DNA of 64,000 nucleotides from the NCBI RefSeq assembly GCF_015265435.1, contig NZ_JABJWH010000014.1, positions 24,170-88,169 on the forward strand, written 5' to 3'. The position numbers and the translations under genes are program-made. The notes under the pieces were generated by a model. The model had not been told where the DNA came from. It worked only from the letters and a program-made list of their open reading frames with translations, and searched no databases. Shown here piece after piece: positions 43,154-52,118 of the stretch. The stretch is from Alloalcanivorax profundimaris (GTDB lineage: Bacteria; Pseudomonadota; Gammaproteobacteria; Pseudomonadales; Alcanivoracaceae). How positions within the stretch are numbered: position 1 is the first letter of the stretch; each line of letters starts with the position of its first letter.

Positions 43154-43969
43154 ATGAGGTTACCCGAGACGACGACATTGACGCTTTCCCAGCAACAGGG
43201 TGTGTTGCACATCGTGCTGGATCGGCCCCAGGCGCGTAATGCCATGAGCCTGGAAATGGTCGAGGAATTGATGACGGTGTTCGACCTGGTGGAAAGCGAG
43301 GCCGGGATTCGTGCCCTGGTGCTGCGCGGCGGCGGCGGGCATTTCTGCGCCGGCGGCGACATCAAGGACATGGCCGGCGCCCGGCAAAAAGCCGCCGAGG
43401 GTGATCCGGAGGCGTTCTTCCGGCTTAACCGCCGCTTCGGCGAGATGATCACCCGGGCCAACCGGCTGCCGGCGGTGCTGATCACGGTGCTGGAAGGCGC
43501 GGTGATGGGCGGCGGCTTCGGCCTGGCCTGTGTGTCCGACGTGGCCCTGGCCGCCGGCGATGCCCGCTTCGCCCTGCCGGAAACCGGCCTGGGGGTGATC
43601 CCCGCCCAGATCGCACCCTTCGTGGTGCGCCGGGTGGGCCTCACCCAGGCGCGTCGGCTGGCGCTCACCGGCGCCCGCTTCGACGGCCACCGGGCGCTGA
43701 ACCTGGGCGTGGTCCACGAAGTGGCGGATTCCGCCGAGGAGCTGGACAAGAAACTGGCGGAACTGCTCGGCCAGGTGCGCCGCTGCGCCCCCGGCGCCAA
43801 CCGCGCCACCAAGGCGCTGGTGCTGGACGTGGACCAGGTGCCCATGGAGCAGCTGCTGGACCGGGCCGCCCGGGAATTCGCCGACGCCGTCAACGGCGAC
43901 GAGGGCCAGGAAGGCACCCTCGCCTTCGTGCGGAAACGGGCACCGTCCTGGGCCGGGGATCGCGACTGA
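43154..43969 (+). CDS. atuE: Enoyl-CoA hydratase (probable isohexenylglutaconyl-CoA hydratase)
   Basis: About 271 residues of the crotonase family: LDRPQARNAMSLEMV, the first oxyanion segment RGGGGHFCAGGDIKDMAGA and the second GGGFGLACVSDVALAA followed by FALPETGLGVIPAQ. In the atu pathway AtuE hydrates isohexenylglutaconyl-CoA. The ATG after GGTGGAG is chosen because an earlier GTG falls in the repeat. Confidence 0.85.
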   Translation: MRLPETTTLTLSQQQGVLHIVLDRPQARNAMSLEMVEELMTVFDLVESEAGIRALVLRGGGGHFCAGGDIKDMAGARQKAAEGDPEAFFRLNRRFGEMITRANRLPAVLITVLEGAVMGGGFGLACVSDVALAAGDARFALPETGLGVIPAQIAPFVVRRVGLTQARRLALTGARFDGHRALNLGVVHEVADSAEELDKKLAELLGQVRRCAPGANRATKALVLDVDQVPMEQLLDRAAREFADAVNGDEGQEGTLAFVRKRAPSWAGDRD

Positions 43970-44000
43970 AGCGGAACGCCGCTACCGCAATGAAAACCGC

Positions 44001-44076
44001 TGTAGGAGCGACTTCAGTCGCGATTCCCGGGCCGATTATCGCGGCTGAAGCGGAACGCCGCCCGGTCGCTCCTACG
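44001..44076. repeat. REP-like element between atuE and atuF
   Basis: TGTAGGAGCGACTTCAGTCG (44001-44024 with CGAT) is followed by the inverse TCGCGGCTGAAG...CGGTCGCTCCTAC (44039-44076), giving a hairpin like REP pairs of pseudomonads. Related units occur near 31.9, 37.1 and 51.9 kb. Confidence 0.75.
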
Positions 44077-44127
44077 GTGCCGTCCCCCCAGTGGGAGCGA
44101 CCGGGAACAACCAACAAGGAATCACCG

Positions 44128-46071
44128 ATGAGCTTTGAAAAGATTCTGATCGCCAACCGGGGCGAAATCGCCTGCCGGGTGATCGTCTCGGCGCAATCCC
44201 TGGGCTACCGCACCGTGGCGGTGTTCTCCGAGGCGGACGCCGGCGCCCGCCACGTGGCTCTGGCCGACGAGGCGGTGTGCATCGGCCCGGCCACGGCGGC
44301 GCGGTCCTACCTGAACATAGAGGCGTTGCTGGACGCCTGCCGGCGCACCGGCGCCGACGCAGTGCACCCGGGGTACGGTTTCCTGTCCGAGAACGCGGAC
44401 TTCGCCGAGGCCTGCGAAGCCGCCGGCGTCACCTTCATCGGCCCGCCGCCGGCGGCGATCCGGCTGATGGGCTCCAAGCGCCTGTCCAAGATCGCCATGC
44501 AGGAAGCCGGCGTGCCCTGCGTGCCCGGCTACCAGGGCGAGGCCCAGGACGACGACACCCTGATCCGCGAGGCGCAACGGGTGGGCCTGCCGCTGATGAT
44601 CAAGGCCAGCGCCGGCGGTGGCGGCCGCGGCATGCGGGTGGTCACCGACGCCGCCGAGATCCCGGCGCAGCTGAAAAGCGCCCGCCAGGAAGCGAAAAGC
44701 AGCTTCGGCAACGACGAGCTGATCCTGGAGCGGGCGGTGGTCAACCCCCGCCACGTGGAGATCCAGGTGTTCGGCGATCGCCACGGCAATGTGATCCACC
44801 TGGGCGAGCGGGACTGCTCGGTGCAACGCCGCCACCAGAAGGTGGTGGAGGAAGCGCCCTCCCCGGCCGTGGACCAGGCGCTGCGCGAACGCATGGGCGA
44901 GGCGGCGGTGAACGCCGCCCGGGCCTGCGACTACGTGGGCGCCGGCACGGTGGAGTTCCTGCTCGGCGACGACGGCGACTTCTTCTTCCTGGAGATGAAC
45001 ACCCGGCTGCAGGTGGAGCACCCGGTCACCGAGCTGGTCACCGGCCAGGACCTGGTGGCCTGGCAACTGCGGGTGGCCGCCGGCGAACCGCTGCCGCTCG
45101 CCCAGGCCCAGGTCACCCTTACCGGCCACGCCATGGAGGTGCGCCTCTACGCCGAGGACCCGGCCCGCGACTATCTGCCGCAAACCGGCACCGTGGAACG
45201 CTGGCGCCCGGCCAGCGGCGACGGCGTGCGCGTGGACCATGGCCTGGTGGACGGCGCCGAGGTGGGCAGCCACTACGACCCCATGCTGGCCAAGATCATC
45301 GCCTTCGGCGCCAGCCGTGACGAAGCCCGCCGGCGGCTGATCCGCGCCGTGCAGGACACCGAGCTGATGGGGCTGGACGACAACCGCCGCTTCCTGGCGG
45401 CGATCCTGGCCCATCCCGGGTTCGCCGACGGCGGCGCCACCACCGCCTTTATCGGCGGCGACTTCGCCGACGACCCGGCCCTCCAGCCGCTGGCCGTGCC
45501 CGAGGCGCTCTGGGCCCTGGCGGCGCTGGTGCTGAGCCGCTGCGACGCCGCCGCCGGCCGTGGCTATGCCGGCTGGCATTCCAGCGGCCTGGGCGCCCAA
45601 CCCCTGGTGCTGGCCGCCGGCGAGGAGGAACGCACCCTCTACCTGACCCCGGACGGCGTGCACGGCGGCCCGGCCCTGACCCTGGACCGGCTCGACGACG
45701 ATGGCGACCTGGTGGCGACCCTGGACGGCGTGCGCCGCCGCTACCGATGGTGGCGCCAGGGCCCGCTTCTCTGGCTGCAGGACGGCACCACGCGGGTGGC
45801 CTTCGAGGAACGCACCCACCGGGCCGGCGCCGGCGCCGAGGGCCCCGGCTCCGGGCAGTTGAAGGCGCCCATGGACGGCGCCGTGATCGAAGTGAACGTG
45901 GCCCCCGGTGACACGGTCGAAAAAGGCCAGACCCTGGCGGTGCTGGAAGCGATGAAGATGGAGCACGCCCTGAAGGCGGACCGCGATGGTCGGGTGGAGC
46001 GGGTCGAGGCCCGCGCCGGCGATCAGGTCAAGCGTCAGCAGCTACTGATCGTCGTGGAAAATGAGCTTTAA
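44128..46071 (+). CDS. atuF: Acyl-CoA carboxylase biotin-carrying subunit (probable geranyl-CoA carboxylase alpha)
   Basis: About 647 residues. Biotin carboxylase domain from the start (KILIANRGEIACRVI; HPGYGFLSENADFAEAC; ATP site KASAGGGGRGMRVV; EMNTRLQVEHPVTE), then a linker and a C-terminal biotinyl domain with the lysine in EAMKMEHAL. Charges biotin with bicarbonate for AtuC. AAGGA lies seven bases before the ATG. Could be confused with LiuD; the cluster settles the likely role. Confidence 0.88.
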   Translation: MSFEKILIANRGEIACRVIVSAQSLGYRTVAVFSEADAGARHVALADEAVCIGPATAARSYLNIEALLDACRRTGADAVHPGYGFLSENADFAEACEAAGVTFIGPPPAAIRLMGSKRLSKIAMQEAGVPCVPGYQGEAQDDDTLIREAQRVGLPLMIKASAGGGGRGMRVVTDAAEIPAQLKSARQEAKSSFGNDELILERAVVNPRHVEIQVFGDRHGNVIHLGERDCSVQRRHQKVVEEAPSPAVDQALRERMGEAAVNAARACDYVGAGTVEFLLGDDGDFFFLEMNTRLQVEHPVTELVTGQDLVAWQLRVAAGEPLPLAQAQVTLTGHAMEVRLYAEDPARDYLPQTGTVERWRPASGDGVRVDHGLVDGAEVGSHYDPMLAKIIAFGASRDEARRRLIRAVQDTELMGLDDNRRFLAAILAHPGFADGGATTAFIGGDFADDPALQPLAVPEALWALAALVLSRCDAAAGRGYAGWHSSGLGAQPLVLAAGEEERTLYLTPDGVHGGPALTLDRLDDDGDLVATLDGVRRRYRWWRQGPLLWLQDGTTRVAFEERTHRAGAGAEGPGSGQLKAPMDGAVIEVNVAPGDTVEKGQTLAVLEAMKMEHALKADRDGRVERVEARAGDQVKRQQLLIVVENEL

Positions 46072-46152
46072 GGACAAGCCAGGCAATTCCCAGGGCCAAG
46101 GCACGAGGGTGCCAGAATATGGTTCACTGGCGGCGGCCCCGTGATAAAGGAG

Positions 46153-46168
46153 GCGACCGACCGGTCGC
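46153..46168. promoter_or_regulatory. Palindrome upstream of atuH
   Basis: GCGACC-GACC-GGTCGC lies in the 241-base gap between atuF and atuH, about 145 bases before the atuH start. It could be an operator for separate control of atuH. No clear promoter hexamers were found in the gap, which holds no gene. Confidence 0.3.
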
Positions 46169-46312
46169 ACGGAGCGCCTCGGATGGATTGCCGGTATATG
46201 AAACCGCCGGTAAGGTATACCTCGCTTCCGAGGCCCGGCGGGTCCCGTTTGCAATCGGTTTGAGCTCCCGGCGCGGTCCGGGCATTCCAAGAACACAGAC
46301 AGTGGAGACCCC

Positions 46313-48142
46313 ATGAGCAACGCCGACGTGATTACGTTGCCCAAGCTGCTTTCCAAGGTGCCTGAAGTGATCGGCAATCTGCCCGGTCTGATCAAGGGCT
46401 CCAAGATGAGCAAGATCACCGATACCTCCAAGCCGCTGGGGCTCGGCGTGGCCTTCGAGCAGGCCACCGCCGGCAATCCCAACGGCGTCGCCGTGCTGCA
46501 GGACGATCGCGAGCTGACCTACAAGCAGTTCAACGCCTGGGCCAACCGCATCGCCGATTACCTGGCCTCCATCGGCCTGAAGAAAGGCGACACCGTGGCG
46601 GTGGACGTGGAGAACCGCCCGGAGCTGCTGGCCGCCGTGCTCGGCTGCGCCAAACTGGGCGTGTGCGCCGCCCTGCTCAACACCTCCCAGAAAGGCAAGG
46701 TGCTGGTGCACAGCTTCAACCTGGTGGAGCCCAAGGCGGCGATCATCGGCGAGGAGCTGGTGGCGACCGTCCACGAGATCCGCGATGACCTGGACCTGAA
46801 GAAGAACTTCTTCTACTTCGCCGACCAGGACACCCTGGCGGACCCGGGCACCGCGCCGGAGGGCTTCGCCAACCTGGCCACCGAGATCAAGGACTGCTCC
46901 AGCGAGAACCCGGCCACCACCAACCAGACCTTCCTGCGCGACCCGCTGTTCTACATCTACACCTCCGGCACCACCGGGCTGCCCAAGGCGGTGGTGTTCA
47001 ACCACGGCCGCTGGGAAAAAGCCTATGGCGCCTTCGGCTACTCCGCGGTGCGCCTGGGCAAGGACGATCGCCTGTACTGCACCCTGCCCTTCTACCATGC
47101 CACCGGCATGGTGATCTGCTGGGCCTCGGTGATCGCCGGCGAAGGCGGCCTGTCCATCGCCCGCAAGTTCTCCGCCAGCCGTTTCTGGGACGACGTGCGC
47201 AAGCACAACTGCACCGCCTTCGGTTACGTCGGCGAGCTGTGCCGCTACCTCAACGAACAGCCCGAGAAACCCGACGATGCCGACAACCCGGTGCACACCA
47301 TCGTCGGCAACGGCCTGCGCCCGAGCATCTGGAAGCAGTTCAAGGCGCGCTTCGGCATTGAGCGCGTGGTGGAGCTGTACGCCTCCTCCGAGGGCAACGT
47401 GGCGTTCACCAATGTGTTCAACTTCGACAACACCGTGGGCTTCTCGCCGGTGAGCTACGCCATCGTCAAATACGACAAGGAAGCCGACGAGCCGGTGCGC
47501 GACAAGAACGGCCACATGATCAAGGTGGGCAAGGGCGAATCCGGCCTGATGCTCGGCGAGATCACCGACAAGACCCCGTTCGACGGCTACACCGACCCGG
47601 AGAAGACCGAGAAGGCGATCTTCCGCGACGTGTTCAAGAAAGGCGACGCCTGGTTCAACACCGGCGACATGATGCGCGACATCGGCTTCCGCCACGCCCA
47701 GTTCGTGGACCGCCTGGGCGACACCTTCCGCTGGAAAGGCGAGAACGTGTCCACCACCGAGGTGGAGCAGATCCTGGACGGCTTCGAGCAGATCGTGGAA
47801 TCCGTGGTGTACGGCGTGGAGATCCCCGGCACCAACGGCCGCGCCGGCATGGCGGAGCTGCGCCTGGACCGCCCCCACGGCGACGTGGACTGGCCGGCCC
47901 TGTGCGCCTACCTGCAGCGCGAACTGCCGCCCTACGCGATCCCGGTGTTCCTGCGCATCACCGACCACGGCGTGGAAACCACCGGCACCTTCAAGCACCA
48001 GAAGAACAAGCTGAAGGAAGAGAAGTACGACCTCAGCAAGCATGACGACCCGGTCTATGTGCTGCTGCCCGGCGAGAGCTGCTACCAGCGTCTCACGCCG
48101 GAGATTCAGCAAGGCATCGACGGTGGCGAATACCGCTTCTAA
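46313..48142 (+). CDS. atuH: FATP-type (very-long-chain) acyl-CoA synthetase
   Basis: A protein of 609 residues of the AMP-forming ligase superfamily, with the P-loop YIYTSGTTGLPKAVVFNHGRW, LYASSEGNVAFTN, and MMRDIGFRHAQFVDRLGDTFRWKGENVSTTEVE typical of fatty-acid-transport-protein-like synthetases. P. aeruginosa atuH, at the end of its atu cluster, is of the same type. Would activate citronellic or related acids to CoA thioesters. GTGGAG precedes the ATG and a strong terminator follows. The gap before it suggests it may have its own promoter. Confidence 0.85.
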   Translation: MSNADVITLPKLLSKVPEVIGNLPGLIKGSKMSKITDTSKPLGLGVAFEQATAGNPNGVAVLQDDRELTYKQFNAWANRIADYLASIGLKKGDTVAVDVENRPELLAAVLGCAKLGVCAALLNTSQKGKVLVHSFNLVEPKAAIIGEELVATVHEIRDDLDLKKNFFYFADQDTLADPGTAPEGFANLATEIKDCSSENPATTNQTFLRDPLFYIYTSGTTGLPKAVVFNHGRWEKAYGAFGYSAVRLGKDDRLYCTLPFYHATGMVICWASVIAGEGGLSIARKFSASRFWDDVRKHNCTAFGYVGELCRYLNEQPEKPDDADNPVHTIVGNGLRPSIWKQFKARFGIERVVELYASSEGNVAFTNVFNFDNTVGFSPVSYAIVKYDKEADEPVRDKNGHMIKVGKGESGLMLGEITDKTPFDGYTDPEKTEKAIFRDVFKKGDAWFNTGDMMRDIGFRHAQFVDRLGDTFRWKGENVSTTEVEQILDGFEQIVESVVYGVEIPGTNGRAGMAELRLDRPHGDVDWPALCAYLQRELPPYAIPVFLRITDHGVETTGTFKHQKNKLKEEKYDLSKHDDPVYVLLPGESCYQRLTPEIQQGIDGGEYRF

Positions 48143-48170
48143 ACCGCCGGGCCATCACGGCTGAACGGAA

Positions 48171-48198
48171 ACGCGGGCCTTCGGGCCCGCGTTTTTTT
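48171..48198 (+). terminator. Terminator after atuH
   Basis: ACGCGGGCC-TTCG-GGCCCGCGT with seven Ts: nine-pair stem and a UUCG tetraloop. It closes the atu operon and runs directly into the DnaA-box region. Confidence 0.9.
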
Positions 48199-48728
48199 AT
48201 CCACGGATGCTGTGGATAAAGGTGTGAAAAAACGCTGGAAGACCGTGCCCCACGCGGTCATTCCGGGGGGCGGCACGGAATGCGGTGAATTTAACCAATC
48301 TTTCACATCGTGGACTGGACGTCCGGAGAGCGATTTTTCCACCGCTGGGGTTTTCCACAGATCCTGTGGATAAACCTGTGAAGAAAATGCGGAAAAGTGG
48401 CGCCAGCGGCGTAAAAAAGGCCCTTCCCTCTCTTTGACGTTTTTTTGACCAAAATAAGAAAACCCAATAAAAACAATGCTTTATGTTTGAAGTTAAGGCT
48501 ATTTCCGGTGTTACCGGCGGCCTTGTTACCTTCTTTCCCAATTTTGCTCAAGCTGTGCACAGTTTCGGGCTTTCACGATCTTGTCAATAGTGAAATCACG
48601 TCACCGCGCGGTGCGGCCGGAACGCACCGTGATGGCGCTCACGGCCGCGAAGGGCCCGGCCATCCCCGGACGCTCACGCACCGCTTTGGCGCGGCCACGG
48701 GCCGAACTGTGGATAACTCTGTGAATAC
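48197..48728. other. Non-coding region with clustered DnaA boxes and AT-rich stretch
   Basis: Three perfect DnaA boxes (TGTGGATAA, reverse of TTATCCACA) at 48211-48219, 48365-48373 and 48708-48716. Near matches: TTATCCACG 48197, TTTTCCACC 48335, TTTTCCACA 48351, TGTGAATAC 48720. Two forward/reverse pairs face each other a few bases apart. About 48430-48500 is strikingly AT-rich for this genome. No open frame with a ribosome site was found. The layout recalls an origin or a DnaA-titrating locus; no dnaA, dnaN, gidA or mioC gene is nearby. Confidence 0.5.
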
Positions 48729-48789
48729 TCTGGTGGGAACCGGCGTATAACCGGAGTGGGCGGGACGATTGCCCCGCCCTGGGGCGGGT

Positions 48790-49245
48790 TCAGCGGGAAT
48801 CGTCCTGGCCGCCGTTCTGGCCGTCCTGCTCATCCTCTTCCATGTGGTCCAGGGCGTCGGTGAGCTCCTGGACGCGCTGGCGCAGGGCATCCACTTCACG
48901 CTTGTTGGGAATGCCAAGCCGGGACAGGGCCTTGCCGAGCCGGTCGTCGAAGGCCTTTTCCATGCGGTCGATGGTTTCGCCGGTGTGGTGGCGCACCCGT
49001 TCCTTGATGTCGCCCACCCGCGGGGTCTTTTCCTTGGCGCGGCGTTCCACTTCGCGGCCGGCTTCCACCAGGGCATCGAAGAAGCCACTGCCCTCTTCCT
49101 CGGCGCGGGCGTAGGCGCCCAGGCCGGCCAGCCAGATCTGGTGGGTGTATTTGCGCAGGTCCCGGGAGGCGCCGGACAGCGCCCGCAGGGGATGGCCGCG
49201 CTCGTCGTGCTGTTCGCTATCCTGGTGCTCGTCGCGGTCGGACAT
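48790..49245 (-). CDS. Phasin-like (PHA granule-associated) protein
   Basis: About 151 residues, hydrophilic and helical. The central segment RKYTHQIWLAGLGAYARAEEEGSGFFDALVEAGREVE is the phasin signature of PhaF/PhaI, and the C-terminal half (DALRQRVQELTDALDHMEE) is a short coiled coil. Such proteins coat polyhydroxyalkanoate granules. No PHA synthase is in the window. A GTG three codons earlier is a possible alternative start. Confidence 0.8.
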   Translation of the reverse strand: MSDRDEHQDSEQHDERGHPLRALSGASRDLRKYTHQIWLAGLGAYARAEEEGSGFFDALVEAGREVERRAKEKTPRVGDIKERVRHHTGETIDRMEKAFDDRLGKALSRLGIPNKREVDALRQRVQELTDALDHMEEDEQDGQNGGQDDSR

Positions 49246-49322
49246 GGGCCTCACTCTCTCTCAACGCAGCGCGGCAGTATAGGCCAAAAATGACAGGCCC
49301 GGCCAACGTCTTGTCGGACAAG

Positions 49323-49610
49323 CTATTCCTGTCCGTCCTCCTCCTCGCGGGGGCGGCGGCCGCCGACGAAGCGCGCCAGGTCCCGGGCGCGATCGCGGAT
49401 CAGATCCCGGGACTTGCCGGTGAGCACCGCCACGAAGCGCTCGGTGAGCCGGTCGGCGCCGGCCTCGAAACGGGCGTCGATGTGCCGCTCCAGGCGCGGG
49501 CCGAGCCAGAATTTCACCGCCAGCCCCACCGCCACCAGGGTGACCAGGGACGACAGCAGGGCGCAGCCGATCAGCAGCAGCGCCAGATCCGATGGGGTCA
49601 GGGTATCCAT
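49323..49610 (-). CDS. Small membrane protein with amphipathic tail
   Basis: About 95 residues starting MDTLTPSDLALLL: one or two N-terminal membrane helices (about 8-35), then a charged amphipathic helix (RLERHIDARFEAGADRLTERFVAVL). Starts two bases after the stop of the DUF445 gene, so likely an operon. No family recognised. The organisation resembles the protein at 52.1-52.4 kb. Confidence 0.6.
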   Translation of the reverse strand: MDTLTPSDLALLLIGCALLSSLVTLVAVGLAVKFWLGPRLERHIDARFEAGADRLTERFVAVLTGKSRDLIRDRARDLARFVGGRRPREEEDGQE

Positions 49611-49612
49611 GC

Positions 49613-50833
49613 TCAGGCCACTCCGAACACGAAGATCAGTTGCGCCAGGCCGGCCATGGCGCCCAGGAAACCGCCCACCAGGATCAGGATCCATTCGTCC
49701 TCCTGGAAGGCCGGGCGCAGCAGGTCCTGGAATTCATCGGAACTGAGCGCCTGCATGCGCTCGCGCATGAGGCGCTCGATGATGCTGCTGCGCTCACGGT
49801 TGAAACGATCGTCCTCGAACGGCTCCACCGCCAGGTCCACGGCCTTGTCCTCCACCGCGCGCTTGAGGTCGGCGTAGCCCCCCGGGCCCACGGTGAGCTG
49901 GGCGGCGGTGCGCACGAAGCCGCCGTTGAGCAGCGGTTTCAGGTGGCGCTTGATGAGCGCCTTGGTGCGGTCGCCACGGGGGCCGTTGATCACCTGATAC
50001 ATGATGTTGCGCAGGGTCACCAGCTCCTCGGTGGTGAGCCGGGCGAAGGACTCGGCCACGTCCTTCTGGCGCTTGAGAAACAGGCCCTGGAGCCGGAACG
50101 GGCCCACCCGCACCGGATTGAGGGGCCGGAAGATCACGTTCAGCGCCAGCCAGTTGGTGGCGATGCCGACGATGAAACCGAACACCGGCAACACCCAGTT
50201 GCTGGGCATGAAAATGAACACCGGCACCTGGATCAGGCCGAACAGAAAGCCGAAATAGAAGCCGGAGTTGGTGACGAAACGGAACTCCGGCTCGCCCACT
50301 TCCTTGAACATCTGCACCATGAGCGCCTTATCCGAGCGCATGCGCTCGACGATCATGTGCTTCATGTCCACCAGGTTTTCCAGGTTGCGGCTGATGTCGT
50401 CGACCACGTTGTCCATCACCGCCGGAATCGCCCGGCGGGCGCGGGCGTAGACGCGCTTGCGCACGGCCAGGGGCAGGTTCTCCCAGAGCACCGCGTTGCG
50501 TTCGGTCATTACCTCGTCCACGTATTCCTCGATGCGCGCCTGGATGCTCTTGGTGAGGTGGGCGGCGATTTTTTCCGGTTCCATCTCGCGGAAGAACTCA
50601 TCCAGGCTGCCCAGTTTCTGCAGGGTCTTGTCCACCACGATGGCGGCCATCTTCTCCACTTTCGAGGGAATGATGCCCTGCCAGCCGAAAAACGGGCGGA
50701 TGCCGATGAATTCCAGGGGATAGAACGTCATTTGCACGGCCATCCAGTTGGTGGCCCAGCCCACGGCGCCGGCGATGAACGGCAGGCTGAAATACTTCCA
50801 GAAATCCGGATGGGAAAACAACGAATCCAGCAT
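49613..50833 (-). CDS. DUF445 family membrane protein
   Basis: About 406 residues with membrane helices at the N-terminus (KYFSLPFIAGAVGWATNWMAVQMTFYPLEF), middle (VPVFIFMPSNWVLPVFGFIVGIATNWLALNVIF) and C-terminus (ILILVGGFLGAMAGLAQLIFVFG). The repeated GWATNWxAV / GIATNWLAL motif marks DUF445, probably an internal duplication. Function unknown. A ribosome binding site at good distance is not obvious; an earlier start in the same frame cannot be excluded. Confidence 0.8.
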   Translation of the reverse strand: MLDSLFSHPDFWKYFSLPFIAGAVGWATNWMAVQMTFYPLEFIGIRPFFGWQGIIPSKVEKMAAIVVDKTLQKLGSLDEFFREMEPEKIAAHLTKSIQARIEEYVDEVMTERNAVLWENLPLAVRKRVYARARRAIPAVMDNVVDDISRNLENLVDMKHMIVERMRSDKALMVQMFKEVGEPEFRFVTNSGFYFGFLFGLIQVPVFIFMPSNWVLPVFGFIVGIATNWLALNVIFRPLNPVRVGPFRLQGLFLKRQKDVAESFARLTTEELVTLRNIMYQVINGPRGDRTKALIKRHLKPLLNGGFVRTAAQLTVGPGGYADLKRAVEDKAVDLAVEPFEDDRFNRERSSIIERLMRERMQALSSDEFQDLLRPAFQEDEWILILVGGFLGAMAGLAQLIFVFGVA

Positions 50834-51114
50834 GTCGGGCAACAACCCCCTCCCAGGGTGGACGCGGCGAGCCTTCGGCATCTTCCAAACACCGAGGAGC
50901 CACAAGCCTAGCCGCCCGGTCCCGCCGAGAACAGCTCCCTCGGGGCGCGCGCGCCGGTCACGAAAGCCAATGTTATGGTAATAATCCGCTTCCTAGTATA
51001 GGGACACTGGCGGTCGTCCACTCAGCGTCGGCGCGTAATTTTTGGCAACCGCCCCCGCTTGCCCCATACTTCCAGCCAGTATTCGCACGCCAGAACAGAA
51101 GGATTTCTTATTCC

Positions 51115-51864
51115 ATGACCACGCCGTCCACCCTGCCCGGGCTGCTTATGTACGGCGCCCTGGAAACCCTGCTCAACCAGGCGCTCACCGGCGACCCGCG
51201 CGGCCGCGAGCAACTGGCGGCGTTGCACGGCACCGCCGTGCGGGTGCGCGGCGAAAACCCCATGTGGGTGCTCTACATGCTGATCTACGAAGACGGCGTG
51301 GAGCTGCACGACGAATACGAAGGCCCGGTGGACGTGCGCGTGCGTGGCCCCCTGGGCGCCATGCTGCACTGGCTGCTGGCGCCCAACAGCGGCGACGCCG
51401 AGGAGCGCCTGCGCATCACCGGCCCGCCGGAGACCCTGGAACGCCTGCAACGCATGATCAGCGAGTTCAGCCTGTGGCCGCTGGCCCGCAACTGGCTGGA
51501 CGACCATGTGCGTCTCAAGGAACTGCTCGCCGTGCTGCGCCGGGAAGACCCGGTGTGGCTGGAGAAACTGGCCGGCCTGCCCGATCACCTGGGCGACCTG
51601 GCGGCGCAAATGGCCCGCCAGCAACTCCTCCAGGAAGACCTGATCGAGGAAGTGCGCGGCCTGCGCCGGGAGATCCGCCACGCGCGCCGGCTGGACCTGG
51701 CGTTCCTGGTGGCCGGGCTGGGCCTGATGCTGGTGGCGCTGCTGCGCGCCCTGGGCCAGTGGCAGGACACCTGGCGGGCCTTCGCCCACGATTATGTGTC
51801 CCTGGCGATGGTGAGCTTCGGGCTGGCCCTAATCGTCGGGCGGCTGATGCGCCGGGAGCGTTGA
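51115..51864 (+). CDS. UbiJ-like SCP2-domain protein with C-terminal membrane anchor
   Basis: A protein of 249 residues. The first 170 match the UbiJ layout: YGALETLLNQALTGDPRGREQLAALHGTAVRV, DVRVRGPLGAMLHWLL, LRITGPPETLERLQRMI, and the helical DLAAQMARQQLLQEDLIEEVRGLRRE. UbiJ helps assemble the ubiquinone-synthesis complex with UbiK. Unlike UbiJ it ends in two membrane helices (about 200-245) and is not next to ubiE or ubiB, so it may be a paralogue with a different role. Confidence 0.65.
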   Translation: MTTPSTLPGLLMYGALETLLNQALTGDPRGREQLAALHGTAVRVRGENPMWVLYMLIYEDGVELHDEYEGPVDVRVRGPLGAMLHWLLAPNSGDAEERLRITGPPETLERLQRMISEFSLWPLARNWLDDHVRLKELLAVLRREDPVWLEKLAGLPDHLGDLAAQMARQQLLQEDLIEEVRGLRREIRHARRLDLAFLVAGLGLMLVALLRALGQWQDTWRAFAHDYVSLAMVSFGLALIVGRLMRRER

Positions 51865-51891
51865 GGCGGGCTGCGCCCGCATCGCGACTGA

Positions 51892-51919
51892 AGCGGAGTG
51901 CCGCCCAGTCGCTCCTACA
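51892..51919. repeat. REP-like element downstream of the UbiJ-like gene
   Basis: TCGCGACTGAAGCGGAGTGC then CGCCCAGTCGCTCCTACA: a compact version of the GTAGGAGCG REP-like family seen at 31.9, 37.1 and 44.0 kb. Confidence 0.65.
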
Positions 51920-51963
51920 AGCACCGCCAACCCTACGGAGTCGCGCTTGACGTTACCTCGTAG

Positions 51964-52070
51964 CGTCTCGTCGTGGTGCCCCTTCCGGGACCCTGTCAAA
52001 CAGGATGTTTGACCGGGAGTCTCCAGGGACGGATTTACGACGTTCCCGGAAGGGGCACCACGACGAGACG
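51964..52070. repeat. Long hairpin element, copy 1
   Basis: A perfect 27-base inverted repeat (51964-51990 with 52044-52070; arm begins CGTCTCGTCGTGGTG and ends CCCCTTCCGGGA). The 53-base interior contains CCCTGTCAAACAGG, GACCGGGAG and CCAGGGACGG. The interior matches, in reverse orientation, the interiors of copies 2 and 3, but the outermost 15 bases of the arms do not match those copies. Confidence 0.85.
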
Positions 52071-52118
52071 CGGGCCCGATGGAAGGACCCCAGGCTTCCC
52101 GCTAAAGCGCGATGAAGT

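Noticed and set aside
46124..48112. Antisense frame of 662 codons
   Set aside because: Shadow of atuH with Val/His/Gln-rich composition.
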